Source of the DNA: CAZXCG01 sp964639205
Lineage (GTDB): Bacteria; Bacillota; Clostridia; Oscillospirales; Acutalibacteraceae
Length of the DNA stretch: 55,727 nt
Assembly: GCA_964639205.1 (NCBI GenBank)
Contig: CAZXCG010000005.1
Span: 1-55,727 of the forward strand
Direction of reading: 5' to 3'
Shown: positions 7,793 to 16,080 of the stretch, piece by piece
Layout: every line of letters starts with the position of its first letter
How positions within the stretch are numbered: position 1 is the first letter of the stretch
The notes under the pieces: model-generated
Database searches by the model: none
Told to the model about the DNA's origin: nothing
Seen by the model: only the letters and a program-made list of their open reading frames with translations
Program-made: the position numbers and the translations under genes

Positions 7793-9066
7793 TGCAGATA
7801 AATGAGTACTATTCAGAAAGGCTTAAAGAAAAATATTACAGCTTTACACATCCTGCGGGGCTCAAAATAATTGTCTGCCCCAAGGAAAATTACTCTTCTT
7901 CCTTTGCAATGTTCAGTACGAAATATGGCAGCATTGACCGCAGCTTCTCGGTAAACGGCGGTAAAAAAATCACAGTTCCCGACGGCATAGCTCACTATCT
8001 TGAGCATAAGCTTTTTGAAAGCGAAGACGGCGACGCCTTTAAGCGCTTCGCCGAAACAGGAGCAAATGCAAACGCTTTTACTTCCTTTGACAGAACCTGT
8101 TATCTTTTTTCCTGTTCGGATAATATTGAAAAAAATCTTGAAATACTGCTTGATTTTGTTCAGTCGCCTTATTTTACCGAAAAGACCGTCCAAAAGGAGC
8201 AGGGAATAATCGGTCAGGAAATCAAAATGTATGACGACGCTCCAAGCTGGCGTGTTATGTTTAATATGTTGGAGGCTATGTACCATAATCACCCTGTAAA
8301 AATCGATATTGCGGGAACCGTTGAATCTATTTCGCATATTACCGCAGAGCTGCTTTATCAGTGCTACAACACCTTCTATAATCTTAATAATATGGCGCTG
8401 TGCGTTGCGGGCAACGTTACAGTCGATTTGGTCAGGCGCGCTGCCGATAAAATGCTCAAGCCCTCTAAGGAGTGCCGCATAGAACGATTCTTTGAAGACG
8501 AGCCGGACACTGTTGTTAAGTCTTATGTCGAGCAAAAATTTCCCGTTGCGGTTCCGCTGTTCCACTTGGGTTACAAGGAAAAAGCAAAAAAATATACGGT
8601 TAAGGAACTTGCTGCAATTGAAGTTTTACTCAGTATGATAGCCTCTTCTTCCGGCGAGCTTTACGAGTCTCTGATGAGAGAAAATCTTATAAATTCAACC
8701 TTCAGCTATGAGTTTTCCGAGTCGGAGAGCTACTCGCTTATAATTTTCAGCGGAGAAAGCCGCAACCCCAAGCTTACAGCGCAAAAAATTCGGGAATATA
8801 TTGCTTCCCTGCGTAAAAGCGGCTTATCAAACGAATGCTTTGAAATAGCCCGCCGAACGGTTTACGGAGATGCGGTTTCCGCCTTTAATTCTATTTCCGA
8901 TATTGCCGCAGGCTTCACTGAATACGTATTTTCCGGCAGAGATTACTATGCCTATATCGACGCTGTGGCGGAAATAACATTTGACGAAGTTTCGCATTGC
9001 CTTTATGAAATACTTGATGCCGACAAGTCGGTGCTTTCCGCTGTTTTACCGCTTGACATGCAATAA
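7792..9066 (+). CDS. ymfH: M16 zinc metallopeptidase (YmfH type)
   Basis: 424-residue catalytic M16 subunit. The inverted zinc-binding motif HYLEH (His68, Glu71, His72) is intact, followed by the usual NANAFTSFDRTCY segment. The fold consists of two homologous halves, the second starting near residue 215. Its start codon shares its first base with the last base of the preceding stop, indicating translational coupling with the non-catalytic partner. lgt follows after 12 bases with a good ribosome-binding site. Processing proteases of this family cut small peptides or presequences; the target here cannot be read from sequence. Confidence 0.88.
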   Translation: MQINEYYSERLKEKYYSFTHPAGLKIIVCPKENYSSSFAMFSTKYGSIDRSFSVNGGKKITVPDGIAHYLEHKLFESEDGDAFKRFAETGANANAFTSFDRTCYLFSCSDNIEKNLEILLDFVQSPYFTEKTVQKEQGIIGQEIKMYDDAPSWRVMFNMLEAMYHNHPVKIDIAGTVESISHITAELLYQCYNTFYNLNNMALCVAGNVTVDLVRRAADKMLKPSKECRIERFFEDEPDTVVKSYVEQKFPVAVPLFHLGYKEKAKKYTVKELAAIEVLLSMIASSSGELYESLMRENLINSTFSYEFSESESYSLIIFSGESRNPKLTAQKIREYIASLRKSGLSNECFEIARRTVYGDAVSAFNSISDIAAGFTEYVFSGRDYYAYIDAVAEITFDEVSHCLYEILDADKSVLSAVLPLDMQ

Positions 9067-9078
9067 GAGGAGGCAATT

Positions 9079-9930
9079 ATGTACAACGTCTCTTTTCCGG
9101 CTTTGGGTCTGGAGTTTCAAATCAATCCCATTGCGTTTTCGATAGGCAATTTTCATGTTTATTGGTACGGTATTATTATAGCCGCGGGGCTGATACTCGC
9201 ATTTTCTTACGGATACGCAGCTGCTCCGCGTTTTAATGTAGAGCGAAACAAGCTTATGGACTGTGCGATTGTTGGAATTATAACGGCAATAATCGGAGCA
9301 AGACTGTACTATGTTCTTTTTAAGTGGGACAGCTACAAGGGCGACCTTTGGAAAATACTTGATATAAAAAGCGGCGGACTTGCAATTTACGGCGGTATAA
9401 TAGGCGCGCTGATAGGCGGAATCATTGCAGCTAAAATAAAAAAGCAGAATATCCTCCCGCTGCTCGACGTTGCCATGCTCGGCTTTTTGATCGGTCAGGG
9501 CATAGGCCGCTGGGGCAATTTTACCAATCAGGAAGCCTTCGGCACTCCAACCTCGCTTCCGTGGGGCATGATGAGCGAAAAAACCGGAAACGTTACGGTT
9601 CATCCGTGCTTTTTGTACGAGTCGTTATGGTGTTTGCTTGGATTTCTGATTCTGCATTTTTACAGCAAAAGGTTTCAGCGCTACAGCGGGCAAATATTCT
9701 TTATGTACCTCGTGTGGTACGGCTTTGAAAGAATGATAGTCGAGGGTCTGCGCACGGACAGCCTTTATCTTCCGTTTTCCGTCTTTGGTTATACGCCGAG
9801 AGTTTCGCAGGTGCTTTCAGCGATAATTATGCTTGTCGGGATTATCTGTCTGATAATATTCGGAAGAATAAACAGAAAATACAAAAGCAAAAGGAAGAAA
9901 GGACTGAAGCTTAATGTCAGTGATTATTAA
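9079..9930 (+). CDS. lgt: Prolipoprotein diacylglyceryl transferase
   Basis: Integral membrane enzyme that transfers diacylglycerol from phosphatidylglycerol to the lipobox cysteine of prelipoproteins. At 283 residues with about seven hydrophobic segments it fits the family length. The Lgt signature GIGRWGNFTNQEAFG is intact, with an upstream YWYGIII segment and the HPCFLYES motif. The lysine/arginine-rich C-terminus (KYKSKRKK) should face the cytoplasm. GAGG precedes the ATG. Its last 17 bases overlap the start of folD, so the two are translationally coupled. Confidence 0.95.
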   Translation: MYNVSFPALGLEFQINPIAFSIGNFHVYWYGIIIAAGLILAFSYGYAAAPRFNVERNKLMDCAIVGIITAIIGARLYYVLFKWDSYKGDLWKILDIKSGGLAIYGGIIGALIGGIIAAKIKKQNILPLLDVAMLGFLIGQGIGRWGNFTNQEAFGTPTSLPWGMMSEKTGNVTVHPCFLYESLWCLLGFLILHFYSKRFQRYSGQIFFMYLVWYGFERMIVEGLRTDSLYLPFSVFGYTPRVSQVLSAIIMLVGIICLIIFGRINRKYKSKRKKGLKLNVSDY

Positions 9931-10765
9931 CGGCAAAACGGTTTCCGCCGATGTTCGCGCAAAGGTAAGGGCAGAAGCCGACCTGCTTAAAAGCAGCGGT
10001 ATCAATGTAGGTCTTGCTGTCGTCATAGTGGGCGACGATCCTGCCTCGCGCGTGTATGTAAACAACAAGAAAAAGGCTTGCGCAGAGGTCGGCTTTGTTT
10101 CCGAAGAATACGCCCTGCCGGCGGAAACAACCTGTCGGGAGCTTTTGCAGCTTATTGAAATATTAAACGCAAGAGATGATATAAACGGGATCTTGGTGCA
10201 GCTCCCGCTGCCCGGGCATATAGACGAGAAAGCGGTAATTGAAGCGATAAATCCGCTTAAAGACGTTGACGCGTTCAACGCTGTCAACGTGGGTAAAATT
10301 ATGATCGGCGATTTTGATTTCCTGCCCTGCACCCCCGCCGGGGTTATGGAATTGCTCGGTTACTATGATATTGACGTATGCGGAAAGTCCTGCGTGGTTA
10401 TCGGGAGAAGCAACATAGTCGGAAAACCGATGGCAATGCTGCTCCTGCACGCAAACGGAACCGTCACCGTCTGCCACAGCCGGACTAAAAATCTTACCGA
10501 GATTTGCGCACGGGCGGATATTCTTGTCTCGGCGGTCGGAATTGCAAAGTTTGTCAAGCCCGAAATGGTTAAAGAGGGTGCGGTTGTAATCGACGTAGGT
10601 ATGAACCGTGATGAAAACGGCAGGCTCTGCGGCGACGTGGATTTTGAGGCGGTAAAGGACAAAGCATCGGCTATAACTCCCGTGCCGGGCGGCGTAGGAC
10701 CTATGACAATATCCATGCTTATGAAAAACACGCTTAAGGCGGCAAAAATTCAAAACGGAATTTAA
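9914..10765 (+). CDS. folD: Bifunctional methylenetetrahydrofolate dehydrogenase/cyclohydrolase
   Basis: Interconverts 5,10-methylene-, methenyl- and 10-formyl-tetrahydrofolate using NADP. Family motifs are present: catalytic Lys in VNNKKKAC, GILVQLPLPGHI, the Rossmann segment VIGRSNIVGKPMA and the C-terminal TPVPGGVGPMT. Length 283 is normal. It overlaps the end of lgt by 17 bases. The rplU promoter begins 16 bases after its stop, so it is probably the last gene of the upstream operon, although no terminator separates them. Confidence 0.95.
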   Translation: MSVIINGKTVSADVRAKVRAEADLLKSSGINVGLAVVIVGDDPASRVYVNNKKKACAEVGFVSEEYALPAETTCRELLQLIEILNARDDINGILVQLPLPGHIDEKAVIEAINPLKDVDAFNAVNVGKIMIGDFDFLPCTPAGVMELLGYYDIDVCGKSCVVIGRSNIVGKPMAMLLLHANGTVTVCHSRTKNLTEICARADILVSAVGIAKFVKPEMVKEGAVVIDVGMNRDENGRLCGDVDFEAVKDKASAITPVPGGVGPMTISMLMKNTLKAAKIQNGI

Positions 10766-10780
10766 CACTTAAAAAAACAT

Positions 10781-10809
10781 TTGACAAATAAAAATGTTTA
10801 TGCTATAGT
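10781..10809 (+). promoter_or_regulatory. Sigma-A promoter of rplU-prp-rpmA
   Basis: TTGACA (10781-10786), exact 17-base spacer, TATAGT (10804-10809). Strong promoter, as expected for ribosomal protein genes. Confidence 0.85.
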
Positions 10810-10814
10810 ATTTA

Positions 10815-10885
10815 AGCCGCTTATTGTGGGTATTAAGCGAGTTTTGCTCCGCCTACCGTAGCGAGTCTTAATTGAAGGAATGGTC
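10815..10885 (+). promoter_or_regulatory. Putative L21 leader (5' UTR autoregulatory structure)
   Basis: The ~75-base leader between promoter and rplU can fold as CGCTTA/TAAGCG and, alternatively, by pairing ATTAAG with CTTAAT. Firmicute rplU genes usually carry an L21 leader at this place. I call it on position and pairing potential only; a covariance-model scan would settle it. Confidence 0.45.
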
Positions 10886-10894
10886 TAAAGTAAT

Positions 10895-11203
10895 ATGTAC
10901 GCAGTAATTGAAACGGGCGGAAAGCAGTATAAGGTGGAAAACGGCGACGTTATCTATGTTGAAAAGCTTGCCGCACAAGACAATGCAACCGTAGAATTCA
11001 AGGTTGTTGCACTCTCCGATGATAACGGCGTTAAGTTCGGAACACCTTATGTTGAAGGCGCGGTAGTAACCGGCGAGGTTGTTAAAACGGGCAAAGGCAA
11101 AAAGCTCACGATTCTTACTTACAAGCCTAAAAAGGGTGAAAAAAGGAAGATGGGTCACAGACAGCCGTATACAAAGGTTGAAATCAAGTCAATCAACGCT
11201 TAA
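10895..11203 (+). CDS. rplU: 50S ribosomal protein L21
   Basis: 102-residue large-subunit protein that binds 23S rRNA. It starts MYAVIETGGKQYKV and ends with the conserved KMGHRQPYTKVEI tail, both diagnostic. It leads the rplU-prp-rpmA operon conserved across Firmicutes, under a strong sigma-A promoter and a likely leader element. The next gene starts three bases after the stop. Confidence 0.98.
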   Translation: MYAVIETGGKQYKVENGDVIYVEKLAAQDNATVEFKVVALSDDNGVKFGTPYVEGAVVTGEVVKTGKGKKLTILTYKPKKGEKRKMGHRQPYTKVEIKSINA

Positions 11204-11206
11204 TTA

Positions 11207-11527
11207 ATGATTGAGGCTGAGTTTTTTTCATCGGGCAGCAGGCTTCTCGGCTTTTGCTTGCAGGGTCATTCCGGTTTTGCCGGGGAGGGCTTCGATATTA
11301 TATGTGCAAGCGTAAGCTCCGCGGCGTATATGACCGTAAACACGATTACGGATGTTATCGGTCTTAATCCCCAAATATTAAGGGTTGACGAAGCTCTGAT
11401 GGAACTGAGGCTTGCCGCAGAAGATGCAGCCGGCGCCGAACAAATACTTTCCGGCTTCCGCCTGCATATGCTCCAGCTTGAGGAGCAGTATCCCAAATAT
11501 GTTACTTTAAAAATTTCGGAGGTGTAA
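11207..11527 (+). CDS. prp: Ribosomal-processing cysteine protease Prp
   Basis: Cysteine protease that removes the N-terminal extension of L27 so that the mature ribosome can work. The family dyad is visible as His in LQGHSGFAGEG and Cys in DIICASVSSAA. Length 106 fits. It sits between rplU and rpmA, the conserved place for prp. The L27 encoded four bases downstream carries the matching extension LNIQLF, which supports both calls. Confidence 0.93.
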   Translation: MIEAEFFSSGSRLLGFCLQGHSGFAGEGFDIICASVSSAAYMTVNTITDVIGLNPQILRVDEALMELRLAAEDAAGAEQILSGFRLHMLQLEEQYPKYVTLKISEV

Positions 11528-11531
11528 TGTA

Positions 11532-11816
11532 ATGTTAAAGTTAAACATCCAGTTATTTGCACATAAAAAAGGTATGGGTTCAACAAAGAACGGTCGCGAC
11601 AGCGAGTCAAAGCGTCTTGGCGTTAAGCGTGCGGACGGTCAGTTTGTTCTTGCCGGCAATATTCTTGTTAAGCAAAGAGGAACCCACATTCATCCCGGCA
11701 TAAACGTAGGCAGAGGATCCGATGACACGCTCTTTGCAACGGTCGACGGTGTAGTACGTTTTGAGCGCTTGGGAAAGGACAGAAAGCGCGCTTGTGTATA
11801 TCCCGTTGAGCAATAA
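11532..11816 (+). CDS. rpmA: 50S ribosomal protein L27 with cleavable N-terminal extension
   Basis: 94-residue large-subunit protein whose mature N-terminus reaches the peptidyl-transferase centre. The precursor starts MLKLNIQLFAHKKGMGST. The segment before AHKKG matches the Firmicute-type extension cut by Prp, expected after Phe9. Core motifs STKNGRDSESKRLGVK and GTHIHPG are intact. It is the last gene of its operon and is followed by a strong terminator. Confidence 0.97.
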   Translation: MLKLNIQLFAHKKGMGSTKNGRDSESKRLGVKRADGQFVLAGNILVKQRGTHIHPGINVGRGSDDTLFATVDGVVRFERLGKDRKRACVYPVEQ

Positions 11817-11837
11817 GCTTTCGTACAAATAACGGTT

Positions 11838-11866
11838 AGGGCGGATTATATTATCCGCCCTTTTTT
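11838..11866 (+). terminator. Intrinsic terminator of rplU-prp-rpmA
   Basis: Perfect 9-base-pair stem AGGGCGGAT/ATCCGCCCT with a 6-base loop and a run of six T. Located 22 bases after the L27 stop. Confidence 0.9.
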
Positions 11867-12061
11867 ACAATATTTTAAATTTATTGTGTAAAGATATACT
11901 CAATAAAGGGCTTTGTCCCGTCATTATATTAAGCGCGTTTGCTTTAAATAATTCTTTTTATTTTGAAGCAAATTGTTAAAACAGTGTAAAGCGGCGTGTT
12001 TCCAATGCTTTTAAAAGCTTCGGCAGAATCATACTTTGCGCCGCATTTTGGAGAATTTTTT

Positions 12062-13333
12062 ATGTTTGTAGATGTTGCAAAAATAAAAATAAAAGCGGGC
12101 GACGGCGGCGACGGAGCCGTCTCATTCCACCGTGAAAAGTATATAGCCTCCGGCGGACCCGACGGCGGCGACGGAGGCAAAGGCGGAGATATTGTCTTTG
12201 TTGCCGACAGCAATATTTCATCTCTTGCCGATTTCCGCTATAAGCGCAAGTACGAGGCAAAAAAAGGCGAGAACGGTCATGGCGGCAGACGTGCCGGAAA
12301 AAAGGCGGAAAATCTCGTAATTCGTGTTCCCGCAGGCACTCTGGTAAGAGAGGTGCAAAGCGGTCGTCTGCTTGCAGATGTTTCAGGAGCAAAGCCCGTG
12401 ATTGTGGCAAGGGGAGGTAAAGGCGGTTGGGGTAACGTGCATTTTGCCACCCCGACGCGACAGACGCCGCGCTTTGCAAAGCCCGGGCTTCCCGGCGAAA
12501 GCTACGAGGTCAGCCTTGAACTCAAGCTACTTGCCGACGTCGGTCTTGTGGGTTATCCGAACGTGGGCAAATCCACCCTCGTGTCGGTAGTTTCTCAAGC
12601 AAAGCCTGTAATAGCAAATTACCATTTTACTACGGTCACACCCGTTTTGGGAGTAGTTTCAATGGGCGAGGGCAGCTCGTTTGTTATGGCGGATATTCCC
12701 GGACTTATAGAGGGTGCATGGCGGGGAACAGGCTTGGGGCATCAATTTTTGCGCCATGTTGAGCGCTGCCGTATGCTTGTTCATATTGTTGATGTTTCCG
12801 GTAGCGAGGGCAGAGATCCTGCTGCGGATTTCAATACCATTAACGAGGAACTGCAAAAATTTAATCCGGAGCTTGCAAAGCGTCCAATGATTGTTGCCGG
12901 CAATAAGTGCGATATGGCAACCCAGGCTCAAATAAACGGATTTAAGGCTTACGTGGAAGAGCGCGGGTACGTTTTTTTCCCGATTATGGCGGCAATACGC
13001 AATGGCGTTGATCCGCTTCTTAAAAAAATTCAGGAGATGCTTTCCGAGCTCCCTCCCATTGCTACCTATGAGCCGGATCCGCCGCCCGTGATAAGCGCGG
13101 AGAATATTAAGAGGAACGACGTTCAAATAACCAAACGCGACGGGGTTTATTTTGTAGAGGCGCAGTGGCTTTTGAATGTAATGCGTACTGTAAACTTTGA
13201 CGATTATGAAAGTCTGAATTACTTTCAGAACGTGCTTGTAAACGGCGGTGTAATCGACGCGCTGCGCGAAGCCGGAATACAGGAGGGCGACACTGTTTCA
13301 ATTTACGAGCTTGAATTTGATTTTGTGGAATAA
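12062..13333 (+). CDS. obgE: GTPase Obg
   Basis: Ribosome-associated GTPase for 50S assembly and growth control. Order of domains: glycine-rich Obg fold (residues 1-~157, with GDGGDGAVSFHREKY), G domain with G1 GYPNVGKST at ~164, G3 DIPGLIEGA and NKCD, then the C-terminal OCT domain ending GDTVSIYELEFDFVE. Length 423 is typical. The ATG at 12062 has GGAG upstream and gives the standard MFVDVAKI start; an in-frame ATG at 11996 would add 22 atypical residues. The switch region reads EGAWRGTGLGHQFLRH, with WRGT where EGxG-type sequence is common. Confidence 0.96.
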   Translation: MFVDVAKIKIKAGDGGDGAVSFHREKYIASGGPDGGDGGKGGDIVFVADSNISSLADFRYKRKYEAKKGENGHGGRRAGKKAENLVIRVPAGTLVREVQSGRLLADVSGAKPVIVARGGKGGWGNVHFATPTRQTPRFAKPGLPGESYEVSLELKLLADVGLVGYPNVGKSTLVSVVSQAKPVIANYHFTTVTPVLGVVSMGEGSSFVMADIPGLIEGAWRGTGLGHQFLRHVERCRMLVHIVDVSGSEGRDPAADFNTINEELQKFNPELAKRPMIVAGNKCDMATQAQINGFKAYVEERGYVFFPIMAAIRNGVDPLLKKIQEMLSELPPIATYEPDPPPVISAENIKRNDVQITKRDGVYFVEAQWLLNVMRTVNFDDYESLNYFQNVLVNGGVIDALREAGIQEGDTVSIYELEFDFVE

Positions 13334-13345
13334 AGGGCGCATAAT

Positions 13346-13762
13346 ATGGAAATGCTTTTGAATAAGAAATGTAATGTAAACGAAATTTCACCGCTGACAC
13401 TTGCCTTTGTCGGCGACGGCGTTTACGATTTATTAGTGCGCGAATACCTTGTAAAATGTGCCAACCGTCCGGTGGGTGAGCTTAACAAACTCAAGGTTTC
13501 ATTTGTTTGCTGCTCCGCTCAGGCGCAGCTTTACCCTTTGCTTGAGAAAAGCCTTACCGAAAATGAAATAAGTATCTACAAACGGGGGAGAAACGCCGCC
13601 CCCACTTGTACCCCTAAAAACGCTTCCAAGGCTCAGTACCACAGCGCCACGGGCGCGGAAGCGCTTTTTGGATATCTTTATTTGGAAGGTAAAATCGACA
13701 GAATTCGCGAATTATTTGGTATGATAACGGATGAATTTGAAAGAAAAAATCAAAATCAATAA
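13346..13762 (+). CDS. mrnC: Mini-ribonuclease III
   Basis: RNase III-like enzyme without a double-stranded-RNA-binding domain, which matures 23S rRNA ends in Bacillus. The 138-residue protein has the catalytic acidic motif in LAFVGDGVYDLLVREYL, the segment GRNAAPTCTPKNAS that resembles the family's RGRNA...K stretch, and a C-terminal GAEALFGYLYLEGK that supplies the second acidic site. It follows obg by 12 bases. Its last 32 bases overlap the next gene, suggesting coupled translation. Confidence 0.92.
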   Translation: MEMLLNKKCNVNEISPLTLAFVGDGVYDLLVREYLVKCANRPVGELNKLKVSFVCCSAQAQLYPLLEKSLTENEISIYKRGRNAAPTCTPKNASKAQYHSATGAEALFGYLYLEGKIDRIRELFGMITDEFERKNQNQ

Positions 13763-14618
13763 AAGAGCGGCGTCAACAAAAGCCGTCGATTACCTGCTGA
13801 TTGCGGCAGGGGCGTTTATCTGCGCGTTATCGGTTGATATGTTTACAGCGCCTAACAATATAGTTGCAAGCGGATTAACCGGGATTGCCACAATGCTGAA
13901 TTACGTTTTCGGCCTGCCTATCGGGGTTTGTATTCTGGTAATGAATATCCCTATGTTTATTTGGGGAGCCGCCGAAAACGGCAGAAGCTTCCTTACAAAA
14001 ACGGTAACCGCCACGGTGCTTGTTTCAATAGCTATAGATGCTTTGAAGCCGGTAGCCGTCCCTTATACCAACGACGTGCTGCTCGCGGCAATTTTTGCGG
14101 GCATACTTTCCGGTATAGGCTTTGCGCTTATAATCTACCGGGGCGGAACCGCAGGTGGAGTTGATATTTTAGCACGCAATCTCAACAACCGTTTCCCGTA
14201 TGTTTCGGTAGGCAGTTGTATTTTTATAGCCAATTCCGTTATAATCCTTATGGCGGGGCTTGTCTATAAAAATATTGAAAGTATGCTTTATCCGGTTGTT
14301 GTAATTTTTGTTTCCGTTAAAATTATGGACTCCGTTCTTTACGGCTTTGCGCATAATAACGGGAAGCTTATGTTCATAATATCGGAGCATTACGATGAAA
14401 TCAGCAGTGAAATCATCTCCCGCATTGCCAGAGGACTTACCTTGCTGGATTCACAGGGCGGCTACGGCAAAAAAGAAAATAAGGTTATACTGTGCGCTGT
14501 GCGTCCGTCGCAGGTGCATAAAATAAATAAGATAGCGCTGGATATAGACGAAGCGGCTTTCATAATTACCACCACCGCAAACGCCATAAACGGCAAGGGC
14601 TTCGCCGAAAAAGACTAA
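13731..14618 (+). CDS. YitT family membrane protein (DUF161 + DUF2179)
   Basis: 295-residue membrane protein. Five to six hydrophobic segments span residues ~18-200 (family motif GGTAGGVDILARNL), followed by a soluble C-terminal DUF2179 domain (GLTLLDSQGGYGKKENKVI). The family is widespread in Firmicutes; its function is not established, though several paralogues are linked to sporulation or transport. It starts inside the end of mrnC. There is no clear terminator before murD. Confidence 0.85.
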   Translation: MNLKEKIKINKRAASTKAVDYLLIAAGAFICALSVDMFTAPNNIVASGLTGIATMLNYVFGLPIGVCILVMNIPMFIWGAAENGRSFLTKTVTATVLVSIAIDALKPVAVPYTNDVLLAAIFAGILSGIGFALIIYRGGTAGGVDILARNLNNRFPYVSVGSCIFIANSVIILMAGLVYKNIESMLYPVVVIFVSVKIMDSVLYGFAHNNGKLMFIISEHYDEISSEIISRIARGLTLLDSQGGYGKKENKVILCAVRPSQVHKINKIALDIDEAAFIITTTANAINGKGFAEKD

Positions 14619-14670
14619 AGCAGCGTAATATTAAGCGGGATTAAAACCGCATATGTCGGAGGATATTCTT

Positions 14671-16062
14671 ATGACAGAGAAAATTCAAGATTTTTTTAAA
14701 TCTATTCGCTCCAAGCGGGTTGCATTTTGCGGCATCGGCACGAGCAACCTGCCTTTAATTAAAAAATTTGCCGATTACGGCGCAAAGGTCATAGCTTGTG
14801 ACCGCAGAAGCTGCGAGCAGCTTGGCGGCAGCGCCGTTCTTGCACGGGAAGCTGGCGCGGAATTGCATTTAGGGGACGATTATTTAAAAAATATCGACGC
14901 GGACATTTTGTTTCGTACTCCCGGTATGCGCTTTTATTCCGACGAGCTTAACGAAATTCGCCGCAGAGGTGTTGCCGTTACCTCTGAAATGGAGGTTTTT
15001 TTTAAGCTTTGTCCCTGCAAAATTATAGCCGTAACCGGCTCGGACGGAAAAACCACTACTACGACAATAATTTCGAATATGCTCAAAGCCGAGGGAAAAG
15101 CAGTGCGTTTGGGGGGCAATATAGGCGCCCCGCTTCTGCCGATTATAGAAAATATTGAAAGCTCTGATATAGCGGTTGCGGAGCTTTCAAGCTTTCAGCT
15201 TATATCCATGCGCCAAAGCCCCGACATTGCCGTTGTAACAAACCTTGCCCCGAACCACCTCGATATACATAAGGATATGCGGGAGTATATCGACGCGAAA
15301 AAAAATATTTTTATTCACCAGGACGGCTTCGGAAAAACAGTATTAAATTCGGATAATGAAATTACAAACGCTTTTTCAAACGATGTTCGCGGCAGGCTCA
15401 TAAGCTTCAGCCGCCGTAAGCCGGTTGAAAACGGAGCCTTTCTCGACGGAACAAAAATCAAATACAGCGATTACGGCAGGGTCAGCGAAATTATGGATAT
15501 TTCCGATATTAAAATTCCGGGGCTTCATAATGTTGAAAATTACCTTGCGGCAATAAGCGCGGTTTGGGGAATTGTTTCGCCGGAAAATATGAGGAGTGTC
15601 GCGCAAACCTTCGGAGGCGTTGAGCACCGTGCGGAGTTTGTTCGGGAGCTTGACGGAGTAAAGTATTATAACGACTCAATAGCTTCAAGCCCTACGCGCA
15701 CCGTCTGCGGCACACTTTCGATTTACAGTCAAAAAATCATTCTCATTGCCGGCGGCTATGATAAAAAGATTCCTTACGCACCTCTCGGACCTGTTATCTG
15801 CGATAAAGTCAAAATTTTAATTCTTATCGGGGCAACCGCTCCGAAAATCGAGGAGGCGGTTAAGTCCTCCGCCAATTATTCTCAGGGAAATCCGTGGATT
15901 TTTCACGCAGAAAATATGGAAGACGCGGTTGCGGCGGCAAGAAAATATTCAGTTGCGGGAGATATTGTATCCTTGTCTCCTGCCAGTGCCAGCTTTGATT
16001 TGTATAAAAATTTTGAGGAGCGCGGCAATCACTTCAAACGCTTAGTCGGCGAGCTCAAATAA
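14671..16062 (+). CDS. murD: UDP-N-acetylmuramoyl-L-alanine--D-glutamate ligase
   Basis: Mur ligase adding D-glutamate to UDP-MurNAc-L-Ala in the cytoplasm. Motifs: N-terminal Rossmann-like VAFCGIGTSNLP, ATP loop TGSDGKTTTT, central AELSSFQL and NHLDIHKD, C-terminal domain with NDSIASSPTRT and AGGYDK. 463 residues from ATG 14671, chosen because GGAGG lies eight bases upstream; an ATG at 14653 is itself overlapped by that ribosome-binding site. murD here stands outside a dcw cluster, with ddl and murF 3.6 kb downstream and unrelated enzymes between. Confidence 0.95.
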   Translation: MTEKIQDFFKSIRSKRVAFCGIGTSNLPLIKKFADYGAKVIACDRRSCEQLGGSAVLAREAGAELHLGDDYLKNIDADILFRTPGMRFYSDELNEIRRRGVAVTSEMEVFFKLCPCKIIAVTGSDGKTTTTTIISNMLKAEGKAVRLGGNIGAPLLPIIENIESSDIAVAELSSFQLISMRQSPDIAVVTNLAPNHLDIHKDMREYIDAKKNIFIHQDGFGKTVLNSDNEITNAFSNDVRGRLISFSRRKPVENGAFLDGTKIKYSDYGRVSEIMDISDIKIPGLHNVENYLAAISAVWGIVSPENMRSVAQTFGGVEHRAEFVRELDGVKYYNDSIASSPTRTVCGTLSIYSQKIILIAGGYDKKIPYAPLGPVICDKVKILILIGATAPKIEEAVKSSANYSQGNPWIFHAENMEDAVAAARKYSVAGDIVSLSPASASFDLYKNFEERGNHFKRLVGELK

Positions 16063-16080
16063 TAATTACAGAGGAGTTTT

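Noticed and set aside
7813..8565. 250-codon open frame on the minus strand inside ymfH
   Set aside because: It is fully inside a well-supported M16 peptidase gene, lacks a recognisable domain and has no ribosome-binding site; a shadow of biased codon use.
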